This document shows positions 1-8,284 of a stretch of 64,000 nucleotides of DNA, piece after piece. Origin of the DNA: an uncultured Eubacterium sp. (lineage in GTDB: Bacteria; Bacillota; Clostridia; Lachnospirales; Lachnospiraceae); assembly GCA_934320655.1 (NCBI GenBank), contig CAKRFN010000007.1, forward strand, positions 62,001 through 126,000. Direction: 5' to 3'. The position numbers and the translations under genes are program-made. The notes beneath the pieces were generated by a model. It did no database searches and was not told where the DNA came from. It was given only the letters and a program-made list of their open reading frames with translations. Position 1 is the first letter of the stretch. Each line of letters begins with the position of its first letter.

Positions 1-2019
1 CAGCAGTACGTTTAACACCTGTTTTGCTTCCGGACTCATCCCGCCGCCGAGCTCCTTTGCCCGCTGCACCGTCTCACTCATCTGCGGTTTTGCCTCAGGC
101 TGGCTCTGCGGTCTCTGCCGATGCAGCGAGCGCACCTGTGCCGTAATATGTCCTGCCGCCTCCTCAAACGAGAAGCCCTGCTCAAGCACGCGCGCCTTTG
201 CCGTGGCAAAGCCCACCGCAAAACGGCTGCCCTTTAATTCCTGCGCAACGAACTCCATGTCACCCGCAAGCGGATTGGCAGAGCCGTCCGGCTGTAACTG
301 TAACATATTCTGGATCTGCGCCGCGAGCTGCTGCATGTTCGCACGCTGCGCATCCGTCAGATCCTCATACAGTGCGCGCTCCTGAAGCTGTGTCAGCGTC
401 TGTAAGCGGTCACACAGGCTGACCAGCCCGTCATAACCGCGCTTCATCCGGCTGCGGTTCTGCCGCCATGCCTCGCACTCCGGCAGCCGTTCATCCACCG
501 CCTGCGCAAGACCTGCCGAGCCGCCGACTGCCAGATCACCGACCCGCGACTGCTCAAAATCCTTGCCGAGATCCTCCTGATCGCTCAGCATAAACGCCAG
601 ACCGGTTATATACGCCTTCTGCTCGTGCTCTGCGATCTTTCGTTCCTCGGCAGTCTCTGCCGTTATTTTTGATATTTCATAGACGAGCATCTGGGAAATC
701 AGTACGTCATTGGCGGCTACCTCATTGACATCCACATCGCCCTCCGCATTCATGCGGCAGCGCATATCGTACGCCGCATTCAGGGACGTAAACAACTGAT
801 CGCGCAGCAGGGGCAGATTGCCCTTGACGAGCACATCCATCTGATGTCTGGACAGTTTCGGTACCTGTATGCCCCACTCTGCGGCATTCTTTAACATAGC
901 AGTGATCTGCGCTTTCATCTCCTGCTCGACCTGCTGGGGCGTATATGTCACATCCCAGTCGCCGAGCGAGCCGCCGATCAGCTGTGTGACCTTTTCTGCC
1001 ATCACCCGTCTGCTCTCCGGTGCCTGTTCTCCTTCTTTCAGTGTCTGTGCGACCTGTGAGGACTGCAGATTGACCTCCGTAATCACCTCATACAATTCTT
1101 TTCTGGACAACGGCTTGGACTCCCGCAGCTCTGTATCCAGTCCCAACACCTGCTGTAAGTGCATGGCAAACTCCGGTGTCATCTGTTCGCCCATCTTCTG
1201 CATTGCCGCAACATACAACTGCGTGCGCACCTCAAAGTTCTCGGCGGATACGGTTCCCTCTGCGGAAGAAAATACACCGTTGTTGATCATTTGCAGACCG
1301 TTTCCGGAAAACGCGATCTGACCGCGGTTATGTGTGCCGAGCATCGACGCAAAATCCGCATAAGTAAGCGCCGCAATCCCGCCCTCCGGCTCCTTTGTCC
1401 GCTGTCCGGCGGTATACTGCAATGCCGCAACGAGCAGATCTCTCCGGCTCGTCATCTCCTGCGGCAGCTCGCCCCGCTCAGCCATTGCCCGCGCCGCGTG
1501 GATCTGCTGTGCCTCGGTCTGCAGATGCTGCAGGGTCTCCTCAACCATCTGCTTGCGCTCCTTGCCGCTGCGGAACGTCGGATTTTTGCGGCTGCAATAG
1601 TTTTTGCACGAGGCGATCGCTACCTGATAGGCGCTCTCCAGCTCTACGATGCTATCCAGCGCGCGCTCCGTATCCCACGCACTGCCAAGCATCTGCTCAA
1701 GTGCGCCCACATCCGCCTTTACCATCGCCATCTCCGGACTATCCGTTGAAAACTGATTCTGGTTTAATAATAAATGCGAAATATTTCTGCCCTGAATCGC
1801 ACGAAGGCGATACTGCTCCTTATTCGTCAGCTTTAGCTGACCGGCATCCGCCAATGCCTGATCGATCAGCCTCTGATCGCTTTTTGTCTGCTCAATGCTG
1901 TAAAACTGCTGTCTGTCCTGCTCTACGCTCTGTAAATTCGCCGCCACACGCACATCCTGCTGCAGCACGCGGTCGATCTGCTGTCTGGTCTGTTCCAGTT
2001 CCCCGAATTGTGTACTCAT
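1..2019 (-). CDS. QB1: large Q-rich alpha-helical protein, partial (3' end outside window)
   Basis: An open frame of 673 codons runs from an ATG at 2019 to the window edge with no stop, so the C-terminus is missing. The start has an AGGTTGAAGG-type ribosome site just upstream. The product begins MSTQFGELEQTRQQ and is largely charged, Q-rich and predicted helical, with no signal peptide or membrane segment, so a cytosolic protein. I recognise no catalytic motif in the visible part. It lies 26 bases downstream of the GNAT-like gene at 2046-2900 on the same strand. That arrangement repeats at 8.3, 12.9 and 15.5 kb, which is why I group it with QB2-QB5, although it lacks their MD start and shows no clear sequence block in common. 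Function unknown. Confidence 0.8.
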   Translation of the reverse strand, partial: MSTQFGELEQTRQQIDRVLQQDVRVAANLQSVEQDRQQFYSIEQTKSDQRLIDQALADAGQLKLTNKEQYRLRAIQGRNISHLLLNQNQFSTDSPEMAMVKADVGALEQMLGSAWDTERALDSIVELESAYQVAIASCKNYCSRKNPTFRSGKERKQMVEETLQHLQTEAQQIHAARAMAERGELPQEMTSRRDLLVAALQYTAGQRTKEPEGGIAALTYADFASMLGTHNRGQIAFSGNGLQMINNGVFSSAEGTVSAENFEVRTQLYVAAMQKMGEQMTPEFAMHLQQVLGLDTELRESKPLSRKELYEVITEVNLQSSQVAQTLKEGEQAPESRRVMAEKVTQLIGGSLGDWDVTYTPQQVEQEMKAQITAMLKNAAEWGIQVPKLSRHQMDVLVKGNLPLLRDQLFTSLNAAYDMRCRMNAEGDVDVNEVAANDVLISQMLVYEISKITAETAEERKIAEHEQKAYITGLAFMLSDQEDLGKDFEQSRVGDLAVGGSAGLAQAVDERLPECEAWRQNRSRMKRGYDGLVSLCDRLQTLTQLQERALYEDLTDAQRANMQQLAAQIQNMLQLQPDGSANPLAGDMEFVAQELKGSRFAVGFATAKARVLEQGFSFEEAAGHITAQVRSLHRQRPQSQPEAKPQMSETVQRAKELGGGMSPEAKQVLNVLL

Positions 2020-2045
2020 CCTTCAACCTCCGTTCGATACATGAT

Positions 2046-2900
2046 CTATCCCTCTAACGCCTTCTCTCCTACGATCACCCGGTTCCCCTTCTTGTCCGGG
2101 AACATTCTTCCTGTTATGGCACGTGCTACCTCACTGCTCCGCCGCAGCAATACAGGCGTATCCTTTTCATACATATCTGCCGCCGTGCTGATCGCATACC
2201 GCATCAGATGCACCAGATCGTTTTTTGTCGCCGGCTTTGCCGCATACATCAGCTCCACCGTCAGCCCTCCGCTCGATAAGCAATGCACGAGAAACAGTCC
2301 GTATACCTTGCCATCCTCCTGCAGACAGCAGGATACCTCCGGATCAAACCAGTGGAGCGGCAGGGAATACAGATCCTCCAGCGATCCCTCCCTGTGCTGC
2401 AGCAGACAGCTTTGGACGCCCCTGCGCATCTGGTCAATCGTCAGTTCACCAATACCGGTGACATGTGCCGGCAGCGGCTGTGCACCCACAAACGGGCGCT
2501 GTCTTAATTCATCGACCGTCACGATAAGTGCCTGCTGTTCCCCCTGATGCGGTTCATAGCCCGCCCGCTCGAGCTCTGCGATACAGCAGTCGTCCGTATT
2601 TTCCGGAAATTCAAACACAGACCGGACTGCATGCGCCTCCCGGAGCGTATCCTCATACGCTTTTAAAACCGCCCGTGCGCCAACGGCTGTCTGTGCCTGC
2701 ATCTGTAAAATCCGCGCGGTCGTCTCCCCCTGCCGCAGATGCTGCAGCCTCCAGACGATCAATGCCTGATCCTTTGCATCCCGCAGGCTCTGCCACGCCA
2801 GCCCGTAATAGCCGTCCCGCCCGATATTTTCCGCAATATCGGGATCTAACCGGTCTGCATATTCATTCACATTTTCTCTATTTATTGTATGAATACTCAT
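2046..2900 (-). CDS. TG1: divergent GNAT-like partner protein
   Basis: This 284-residue protein has the size and position of the tandem-GNAT partners found beside the other Q-rich proteins. Its C-terminal half ends with a segment (SEVARAITGRMFP) resembling the closing segment of TG2-TG5 (for example SRKLIDNLLP, SARLVQRLLP). The N-terminal half lacks a recognisable acetyl-CoA loop (R/Q-x-x-G-x-G/A), so it may not be an active acetyltransferase. I chose the ATG at 2900 (MSIHTINREN) because GGGGAAGTAAG lies just upstream; a start eight codons earlier at 2924 has no good ribosome site. It is followed 26 bases later by QB1, so the two are probably co-transcribed. The GNAT assignment rests mainly on position and length. 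Confidence 0.7.
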   Translation of the reverse strand: MSIHTINRENVNEYADRLDPDIAENIGRDGYYGLAWQSLRDAKDQALIVWRLQHLRQGETTARILQMQAQTAVGARAVLKAYEDTLREAHAVRSVFEFPENTDDCCIAELERAGYEPHQGEQQALIVTVDELRQRPFVGAQPLPAHVTGIGELTIDQMRRGVQSCLLQHREGSLEDLYSLPLHWFDPEVSCCLQEDGKVYGLFLVHCLSSGGLTVELMYAAKPATKNDLVHLMRYAISTAADMYEKDTPVLLRRSSEVARAITGRMFPDKKGNRVIVGEKALEG

Positions 2901-2994
2901 CCACTTACTTCCCCGATTCCACATAATTCCACATATTACTCTCTATTTTATCAAATCGTCTTTCCCATGACTAGCCCTAATAACCCAATTTACC

Positions 2995-3036
2995 AAAAAA
3001 GTCGAAAAACCGCGTTCATGCAGCCTTTCGACTTTT
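2995..3036 (-). terminator. Terminator after the PTS-IIC-like gene
   Basis: The 11-base arms AAAAGTCGAAA and TTTCGACTTTT are perfectly complementary. On the minus strand the stem is followed by a T-run, 40 bases beyond the stop of the transporter gene at 3076. Confidence 0.8.
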
Positions 3037-3075
3037 GATAAAATTCTATGTAATGATCGTTGTAATTATCACTTT

Positions 3076-4179
3076 TTATACATCCAGCTTCATATCGCCG
3101 TCGGCAATCATGCCCTTTTTGCGCATCAGCTCGGATACCGCAAATGCGATAACCGCCGGCAGAACCACATGCATGACCACAATCTCTGCCAGCACCACGC
3201 CCGGTGCCATACCGCCGGCTGCCATATCCTGATAGGCGTTGATCTGTCCGACGAGTCCGGCAGTACCCATGCCTGATCCGGTCGGATTGTTCGTCATGCG
3301 TAAGACACAGGTCGATACCGGTCCGAGAATGGCACTCGCCACGATCGCAGGCAGCCAGATCACAGGCTTTTTCACAATATTTCCGATCTGGAGCATGCTC
3401 GTTCCAAGTCCCTGTGCCAACAGACCGTTGACTTTGTTCTCACGGTAGCTCGCCACCGCAAATCCAACCATGTTTGCACAGCAGCCGACTGTCGCCGCAC
3501 CTGCTGCGATTCCGGACAATCCGAGGATGATTCCAAGTGCCGCAGACGAGATCGGCAGCGTGAGGATAATTCCCATCAACACGGATACGACAATACCCAT
3601 CACAAACGGAGCCTGCTCGGTTCCCCAGTTGATGATTGATCCCAGCCATGTCATAAATGCCGAAATGCTCGGCCCCACAAGCAGACCGACCGCAGATCCC
3701 GAAACGATGCAGACAAACGGTGTCACGAGAATGTCTACCTTCGTCTTTCCTGATACAAGCCGCCCCATATAGATACACACCATCACTGCCACAAATGCGC
3801 CGAGCGGTTCTCCCGGTCCGGATAAAACGACCGCATTGGACAGCTCCAGTCCACCATCCACCGTACCACTGACGATTGCCGCACCCGCGAGCAGCTTACT
3901 CGCAAACGCGCCACACATGCCTGCCGTAGCTGCCGATACCTGCACGAGCGGACTCGCCTCCAGACGCTTTGCCGTTCCGATGCCGATACCTGCTCCCGTC
4001 ATCGCACTTGCCATCTTGCCGATCATAAACAGATACGTACCGACCACTCCGGGGATCAGCCCTGCGACCTGTACGATGATCGTACCGATGATCAGCGTTG
4101 CAAACAGACCGCTTGCCATACCGCTCAGACCATCGATAAATATCTCTTTTCCAAGTTTCTTCCAAAAATCCTTTGTCAT
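3076..4179 (-). CDS. PTS_IIC_2-type membrane transporter
   Basis: This is a polytopic membrane protein of 367 residues starting MTKDFWKKLGKEIF, with about eight to ten hydrophobic Gly/Ala-rich segments. It resembles the PTS_IIC_2 family (PF13303), whose members are annotated as sugar PTS IIC components but often stand alone. No IIA, IIB, HPr or sugar enzyme gene is nearby, so coupling to the phosphotransferase system is doubtful. The start at 4179 has AAAGGAG seven bases upstream; the frame could open 11 codons earlier at 4212, but without a ribosome site and inside the operator repeat. The gene has its own promoter (4244-4272) followed by a direct-repeat operator (4212-4234), directly downstream of the NiaR/NadR-type repressor gene. 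This suggests a vitamin or NAD-precursor substrate rather than a sugar (inference). Confidence 0.8.
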   Translation of the reverse strand: MTKDFWKKLGKEIFIDGLSGMASGLFATLIIGTIIVQVAGLIPGVVGTYLFMIGKMASAMTGAGIGIGTAKRLEASPLVQVSAATAGMCGAFASKLLAGAAIVSGTVDGGLELSNAVVLSGPGEPLGAFVAVMVCIYMGRLVSGKTKVDILVTPFVCIVSGSAVGLLVGPSISAFMTWLGSIINWGTEQAPFVMGIVVSVLMGIILTLPISSAALGIILGLSGIAAGAATVGCCANMVGFAVASYRENKVNGLLAQGLGTSMLQIGNIVKKPVIWLPAIVASAILGPVSTCVLRMTNNPTGSGMGTAGLVGQINAYQDMAAGGMAPGVVLAEIVVMHVVLPAVIAFAVSELMRKKGMIADGDMKLDV

Positions 4180-4211
4180 AACGTACTCCTTTTCTTTACA
4201 GACAATCTGCA

Positions 4212-4234
4212 TGTCTTGTCAACTGTCTTGTCAG
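4212..4234 (-). promoter_or_regulatory. Direct-repeat operator candidate (NiaR/NadR-type)
   Basis: TGTCTTGTCA occurs twice with a 12-base period (4212 and 4224 on the plus strand), followed by GTCAAGG. It begins about ten bases after the -10 box of the transporter promoter, a classic repressor position. GTCTTG/CAAGAC half-sites fit my memory of NiaR operators in Firmicutes, and the gene immediately upstream encodes a protein of that family. The assignment to this regulator is inferred. Confidence 0.55.
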
Positions 4235-4243
4235 TCAAGGTGT

Positions 4244-4272
4244 ACTATAGCACAAGCCAGATAGCTATGCAA
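4244..4272 (-). promoter_or_regulatory. Sigma-A promoter of the PTS-IIC-like gene
   Basis: On the minus strand TTGCAT (4272-4267) and TATAGT (4249-4244) are separated by exactly 17 bases. They lie between the repressor gene stop at 4306 and the transporter start, so the transporter can be expressed apart from the upstream genes. Confidence 0.6.
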
Positions 4273-4305
4273 GGGTAAAATACGTAAAAACGCTAAAATG
4301 TGTGT

Positions 4306-4833
4306 TTACCGGATCAGATAACCCTTTTGTGCCAGTGCCTGCTCGATCCGTTCTAACGTCTGCTCATCGGCAGCCGTCACCGTATGAAAATGCTCCCCGT
4401 CCGTGAGCTCCGTCAGCGGCTTTGTCCGGTATTTTTTGACCTGTGCCACAAAGTTCGCAACATCCACGCGGCTGCGTATGATCAGATCCGCACTGATCTG
4501 CCCGTAGATCGGGTGCTCCACCGTCACATCCTTGACACTGCCGCCGCAGTCAACGATCGTCTGGAGCTCATCCGTGATCTGTGCATTCGTGTGATGTACA
4601 TGAAACGAGCGGGTATGCTCATCCGGCTCGCTGTGAAACAAAATATACCCTTTATTCGTAGACAATATATTTTTATCGACTGCCCGCAACAGCGCGATAT
4701 CCTGCACAATGACCTGACGGCTCACACCCATCTCTTTTGCCAGCCTTGCTCCCGGAATCGGCTCTTTGGCAGTCTGCAGCAGCCGCAGCATCTGTGCCCT
4801 GCGCTGCTCACCATCCATCTGTACCTTCATCAT
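4306..4833 (-). CDS. NiaR/NadR-type transcriptional repressor (HTH_11 + 3H domain)
   Basis: This is a 175-residue regulator with an N-terminal winged helix (about residues 8-60, GARLAKEMGVSRQVIVQDIA) and a C-terminal 3H domain whose conserved histidines are visible in FHVHHTN, TVEHPIYG and DGEHFHTV. In Firmicutes such proteins bind nicotinate or nicotinamide and repress NAD synthesis and niacin uptake genes. The length matches the family. Its ATG has GGAGGAGAAAC directly upstream and lies 20 bases beyond the stop of the MATE gene, suggesting a two-gene operon. The likely target visible here is the downstream transporter, through the repeat at 4212-4234. No NAD synthesis gene is beside it; nadK at 41.9 kb is separate. 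Confidence 0.85.
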   Translation of the reverse strand: MMKVQMDGEQRRAQMLRLLQTAKEPIPGARLAKEMGVSRQVIVQDIALLRAVDKNILSTNKGYILFHSEPDEHTRSFHVHHTNAQITDELQTIVDCGGSVKDVTVEHPIYGQISADLIIRSRVDVANFVAQVKKYRTKPLTELTDGEHFHTVTAADEQTLERIEQALAQKGYLIR

Positions 4834-4852
4834 GTTTCTCCTCCTGTCCTGC

Positions 4853-6268
4853 TCAGCGATCCGTCTTTATCACCTGTTTTTTCAGCCATGCGCCGCTTAG
4901 GTACCGCCCTGAGAAAATGCATCCGCGGACTGTCCAGTCGGCAAACATACCAATCCACACACCCATCGGTCCGACGTTCGTCGTGCGCATGAGGAAAATC
5001 GATAACGCAACACGGCAGAACCACATCGTACAGGTCGATACAATCATGGAAAAGCGCACATCACCGGCTGCCCGCATACCGTAAGCGGGAATAAATGAGA
5101 ACGTCCACACGAGCGGTTTTACGATCGTGATCGCCAGTGTCATCTGAAAACAGATCTCGATGCTCTCCGGCTCCATATGTGCTAACAGCATAACCGGACG
5201 CGCGCACACAAATACGATCAGGCAGGTTGCTATGATTACATATTCGGCATACAGTGACATCCTGCATATATAATAGCGCGCTTCCTCCCGCTTGCCGGCG
5301 CCGATGCACTGACCGACGACCGTCATCATTGCAATGCCGATACCGATGCCTGCGATACCGTTGACATTCTCAAAAATGATCGTCATTGCCTGCGCTGCGA
5401 TATTGGCAGTACCGAGTGTCGATACCGTGGACTGGATCGCGAGTTTTCCAAACTGGAACATGCCGTTTTCGATGCCGGACGGAATACCGATCGCAAGCAC
5501 CATCGCGATCAGGCGGAAATCCGGACGGATCGAAAAATAATGGTTGAGGACAATCGGATGCCGCCCCTCCTTCGCCAGATAGGCTAAGATCACGACCGCG
5601 CAGAACACACGCGAGATAAGCGTCGAGATCGCTGCGCCCTCCACGCCCATGTTACATCCGAAAATGAGGATTCCGTTTCCGACTACATTCATGATGTTCG
5701 AGATCGTAGACACCTTCATCGGGAATTTAGAATCACCGCCCGAACGGTAAAATGCCGCGCCCGCATTGAACAGCGCGATAAACGGATAGGAAATCACCGT
5801 TATAATAAAATATGTAATGGAATTGTCCATGACGGCAGGCTCCACCTCGCCAAACACAAAATGCAGCAGCGGACGGTAAAAAACGAGCCCGACTGCCATC
5901 AAGCCCACCGAAATCACCAATACGGTCAGAAAAATCTGCCGCGCGGCACGGTTCGCTCCCTGTGTATCTCCCTTGCCCAAATACTGTGCACAGATGATCG
6001 CGGCACCGGTCGCCAGCGCAGCAAATACCTGTATCACGAGCACATTGATCGAGTCCACCAGTGACACCGCAGACATCGCCGCACTGCCGACATGGCTCAC
6101 CATCATCGTATCCGCCATTCCCATCAGGGAATTCAGAAATTGCTCGACCATGACAGGGATCATCAGCATCCACAAGCCTTTCTTTGTAAAGGTCAGATGC
6201 CCCCAGTCAATCTTTGATCCATCATATAATCTTTTCGTCAGTTTTGATTGCTTTTGTACCTGATTCAC
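4853..6268 (-). CDS. MATE family multidrug/cation antiporter
   Basis: A protein of about 472 residues with twelve hydrophobic segments and MATE-like features, including PVMVEQFLNSLMGMADTMMVS near the N-terminus and GIGIGIAMMTVVGQCIGAG in the middle. MATE transporters use Na+ or H+ gradients to expel organic cations or other small molecules. The frame remains open up to 6343, but the TTG there has no ribosome site. The GTG at 6268 has GAGG eight bases upstream and gives the usual family length, so I prefer it. The repressor gene follows after 20 bases. The intergenic region to the divergent cyclase gene (6344-6495) holds the cyclase promoter. Confidence 0.85.
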   Translation of the reverse strand: MNQVQKQSKLTKRLYDGSKIDWGHLTFTKKGLWMLMIPVMVEQFLNSLMGMADTMMVSHVGSAAMSAVSLVDSINVLVIQVFAALATGAAIICAQYLGKGDTQGANRAARQIFLTVLVISVGLMAVGLVFYRPLLHFVFGEVEPAVMDNSITYFIITVISYPFIALFNAGAAFYRSGGDSKFPMKVSTISNIMNVVGNGILIFGCNMGVEGAAISTLISRVFCAVVILAYLAKEGRHPIVLNHYFSIRPDFRLIAMVLAIGIPSGIENGMFQFGKLAIQSTVSTLGTANIAAQAMTIIFENVNGIAGIGIGIAMMTVVGQCIGAGKREEARYYICRMSLYAEYVIIATCLIVFVCARPVMLLAHMEPESIEICFQMTLAITIVKPLVWTFSFIPAYGMRAAGDVRFSMIVSTCTMWFCRVALSIFLMRTTNVGPMGVWIGMFADWTVRGCIFSGRYLSGAWLKKQVIKTDR

Positions 6269-6418
6269 TGTATACGCCTCGGTTCTGTCATTCTTCCTGT
6301 ACCATATCTCTGTTAGAATACCCCCGATACGTCCAAATTGCAAGTTCTGTTTCGCTATTTGTCATACCATAATGATATTTTTTGTCACACCAAAAACGTC
6401 CATAAAGAAAGATCACCC

Positions 6419-6447
6419 TTTACCTGCCGGAATACATCTGCTATAAT
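6419..6447 (+). promoter_or_regulatory. Promoter candidate for the CHASE-GGDEF gene
   Basis: TTTACC at 6419 and TATAAT at 6442 are separated by 17 bases. The start codon follows 48 bases after the -10 box. The -10 is perfect and the -35 moderate. Confidence 0.5.
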
Positions 6448-6495
6448 TTTATTGATATACCATTTTATACACTATAAAAACGGGGGTTATCAATC

Positions 6496-8274
6496 ATGAA
6501 ATTATCTCATATAAAGGGTCTGAAATATCAAATATTCATACCGTTTCTGATCTTTATTCTCGGGATTGCCGCACTGTCCGGCATGACCTACCTTACATAT
6601 GTATCATCTGAGCAGGAGGCGCGCACACTTACAAAGCTGAATGTCGTCAGCTACGGCGACCAGATGATCCGCTACATCACCGAGGGTATCACTGTCACCG
6701 ATTCGCTCGAACAGATTGTCGTCAGCGCGGACGGAACAGTCAATAAATTCAACCGGATCGCAGCCGATATGATGACAGACTATATCCAGAGCATCCAGCT
6801 CGCACCGGACGGTGTCGTCACCCAGATCTATCCGCTCGCCGGAAACGAGACGGGGCTGATCGACCTGTTCCACGACGAAACGCGCGCGGAACTCGCCTGC
6901 TACGCCAGAGATCACCACATGACGATCGCACAGGGACCATTTCCCCTGAAACAGGGCGGCACCGGCATCGCGATCCGCAATCCGGTATACCTGACAGACA
7001 GTCAGGGAAATGAAACATTCTGGGGATTTACGATCATTATTCTGCGCACACCGGATGTATTTGCCAACTCCCTGCGCTCACTGACCGATTTCGGATATGC
7101 TTACCGTCTGAGCAAGACACCCTCTCCGCTCAGCCTTGAATATGAACTCGTAGACAGCTCGGGACAGGTGCTCGATGACCCTGTCATTTATACGTTCCAG
7201 CTCGGCGGCTGTGTCTGGAAAATGGAGGTCATGCCCATAGATGGATGGAACAACAGCCAAAATGCCGTCATCATTTTCTCTGTCGGACTGGTGATTATCC
7301 TGCTTATGACCGGATTATCCGTCGCACTCTTAATCATCAACAACCGCAGAAGAATCTTAAAACAGCTCTCGATCACAGATTCCCTGACCGGACTTTTGAA
7401 CCGTCATGGATTTGAGACCGCTGTCGCCAAATATACCCACGCCCATCCGCAGGAGCCGTGTGTCGGTATCACCTTCGATATCGATGATTTTAAATTCATC
7501 AACGATATGTACGGTCATGCGACCGGCGACTATGCGCTGCAGCAGCTGGCGGCGAATATGAAAACTACATTTTCGGATCACGGATTTCTCGCCAGAAACG
7601 GCGGAGACGAATTTTCTGTCTTTTTGACGAACTGCACGCGCGAGCAGGCATCCGCCCTGTTAGAGCAATTCATGCTTCTGCCGCGGCACTTCAACTACGA
7701 GGATGAACAGCTTTCGTTTAACATCTCTCTCGGCTATGCCGTTTATCCGACGCAGGCAGCGACTGCGTCCGACCTGTTCCATAAGGCGGACAGCGCACTC
7801 TACGAGGTAAAGCTGCGCGGAAAAAATAATTATCTGGCATACGAGTCTGACTTTGTATCTGAAAAACGCAGCCAGCTCGGATTCGCATTGAAGGATGTGT
7901 CCGAGCATCTTCCCGCTGCATTTTTGATCTACAAAGCCGACCCGGACGATGACCGCATCCTGTTTGCCAACTATGCACTGATCCAGTTGGCAGGCTGCGA
8001 TAATCTGGACGGCCTGCTCCGCCATAGCAATGACCGTTTCCGCAACCTGATCGCTCCGGATGAGCGCGACGACACGGAGGCAGCGATCTTCGGGCAGATC
8101 CGCTCCGGCAAATACGGCACGGACACCCACATTGAGTTTCCGCTGCTCCGCAAGGACGGCACACAGGTCTCCGTTTTCAGCCACGGACGTATCGTAGATA
8201 ACAACTACTACGGCACGATCTTCTATGTACTGATCACGGATGCGGACGCATTAAAGGGTCATTATTCCCTGTAA
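6496..8274 (+). CDS. Membrane diguanylate cyclase: CHASE sensor, GGDEF, C-terminal PAS-like
   Basis: This 592-residue protein has a first membrane segment at about residues 13-33. An extracellular CHASE domain spans about 50-240 (SIQLAPDGVVTQIYPLAGNE, then GPFPLKQGGTGIAIRNPVY). A second membrane segment lies at 257-281 and a GGDEF domain at about 290-455 (SLTGLLNRHGFE; intact GGDEF at 369-373). A C-terminal PAS-like region follows (about 465-590). The intact GGDEF predicts synthesis of cyclic di-GMP from two GTP in response to an extracellular ligand. No RxxD inhibitory site precedes the GGDEF motif. The gene is transcribed alone, convergent with QB2, whose stop lies ten bases beyond its own stop. 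Confidence 0.9.
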   Translation: MKLSHIKGLKYQIFIPFLIFILGIAALSGMTYLTYVSSEQEARTLTKLNVVSYGDQMIRYITEGITVTDSLEQIVVSADGTVNKFNRIAADMMTDYIQSIQLAPDGVVTQIYPLAGNETGLIDLFHDETRAELACYARDHHMTIAQGPFPLKQGGTGIAIRNPVYLTDSQGNETFWGFTIIILRTPDVFANSLRSLTDFGYAYRLSKTPSPLSLEYELVDSSGQVLDDPVIYTFQLGGCVWKMEVMPIDGWNNSQNAVIIFSVGLVIILLMTGLSVALLIINNRRRILKQLSITDSLTGLLNRHGFETAVAKYTHAHPQEPCVGITFDIDDFKFINDMYGHATGDYALQQLAANMKTTFSDHGFLARNGGDEFSVFLTNCTREQASALLEQFMLLPRHFNYEDEQLSFNISLGYAVYPTQAATASDLFHKADSALYEVKLRGKNNYLAYESDFVSEKRSQLGFALKDVSEHLPAAFLIYKADPDDDRILFANYALIQLAGCDNLDGLLRHSNDRFRNLIAPDERDDTEAAIFGQIRSGKYGTDTHIEFPLLRKDGTQVSVFSHGRIVDNNYYGTIFYVLITDADALKGHYSL

Positions 8275-8284
8275 TATTTTTGAC

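Noticed and set aside
198..2057. Several plus-strand frames opposite QB1
   Set aside because: They lack ribosome sites and have biased, Cys/Ser/Pro-rich products; the minus frame is open over the full 2019 bases and has the right composition.
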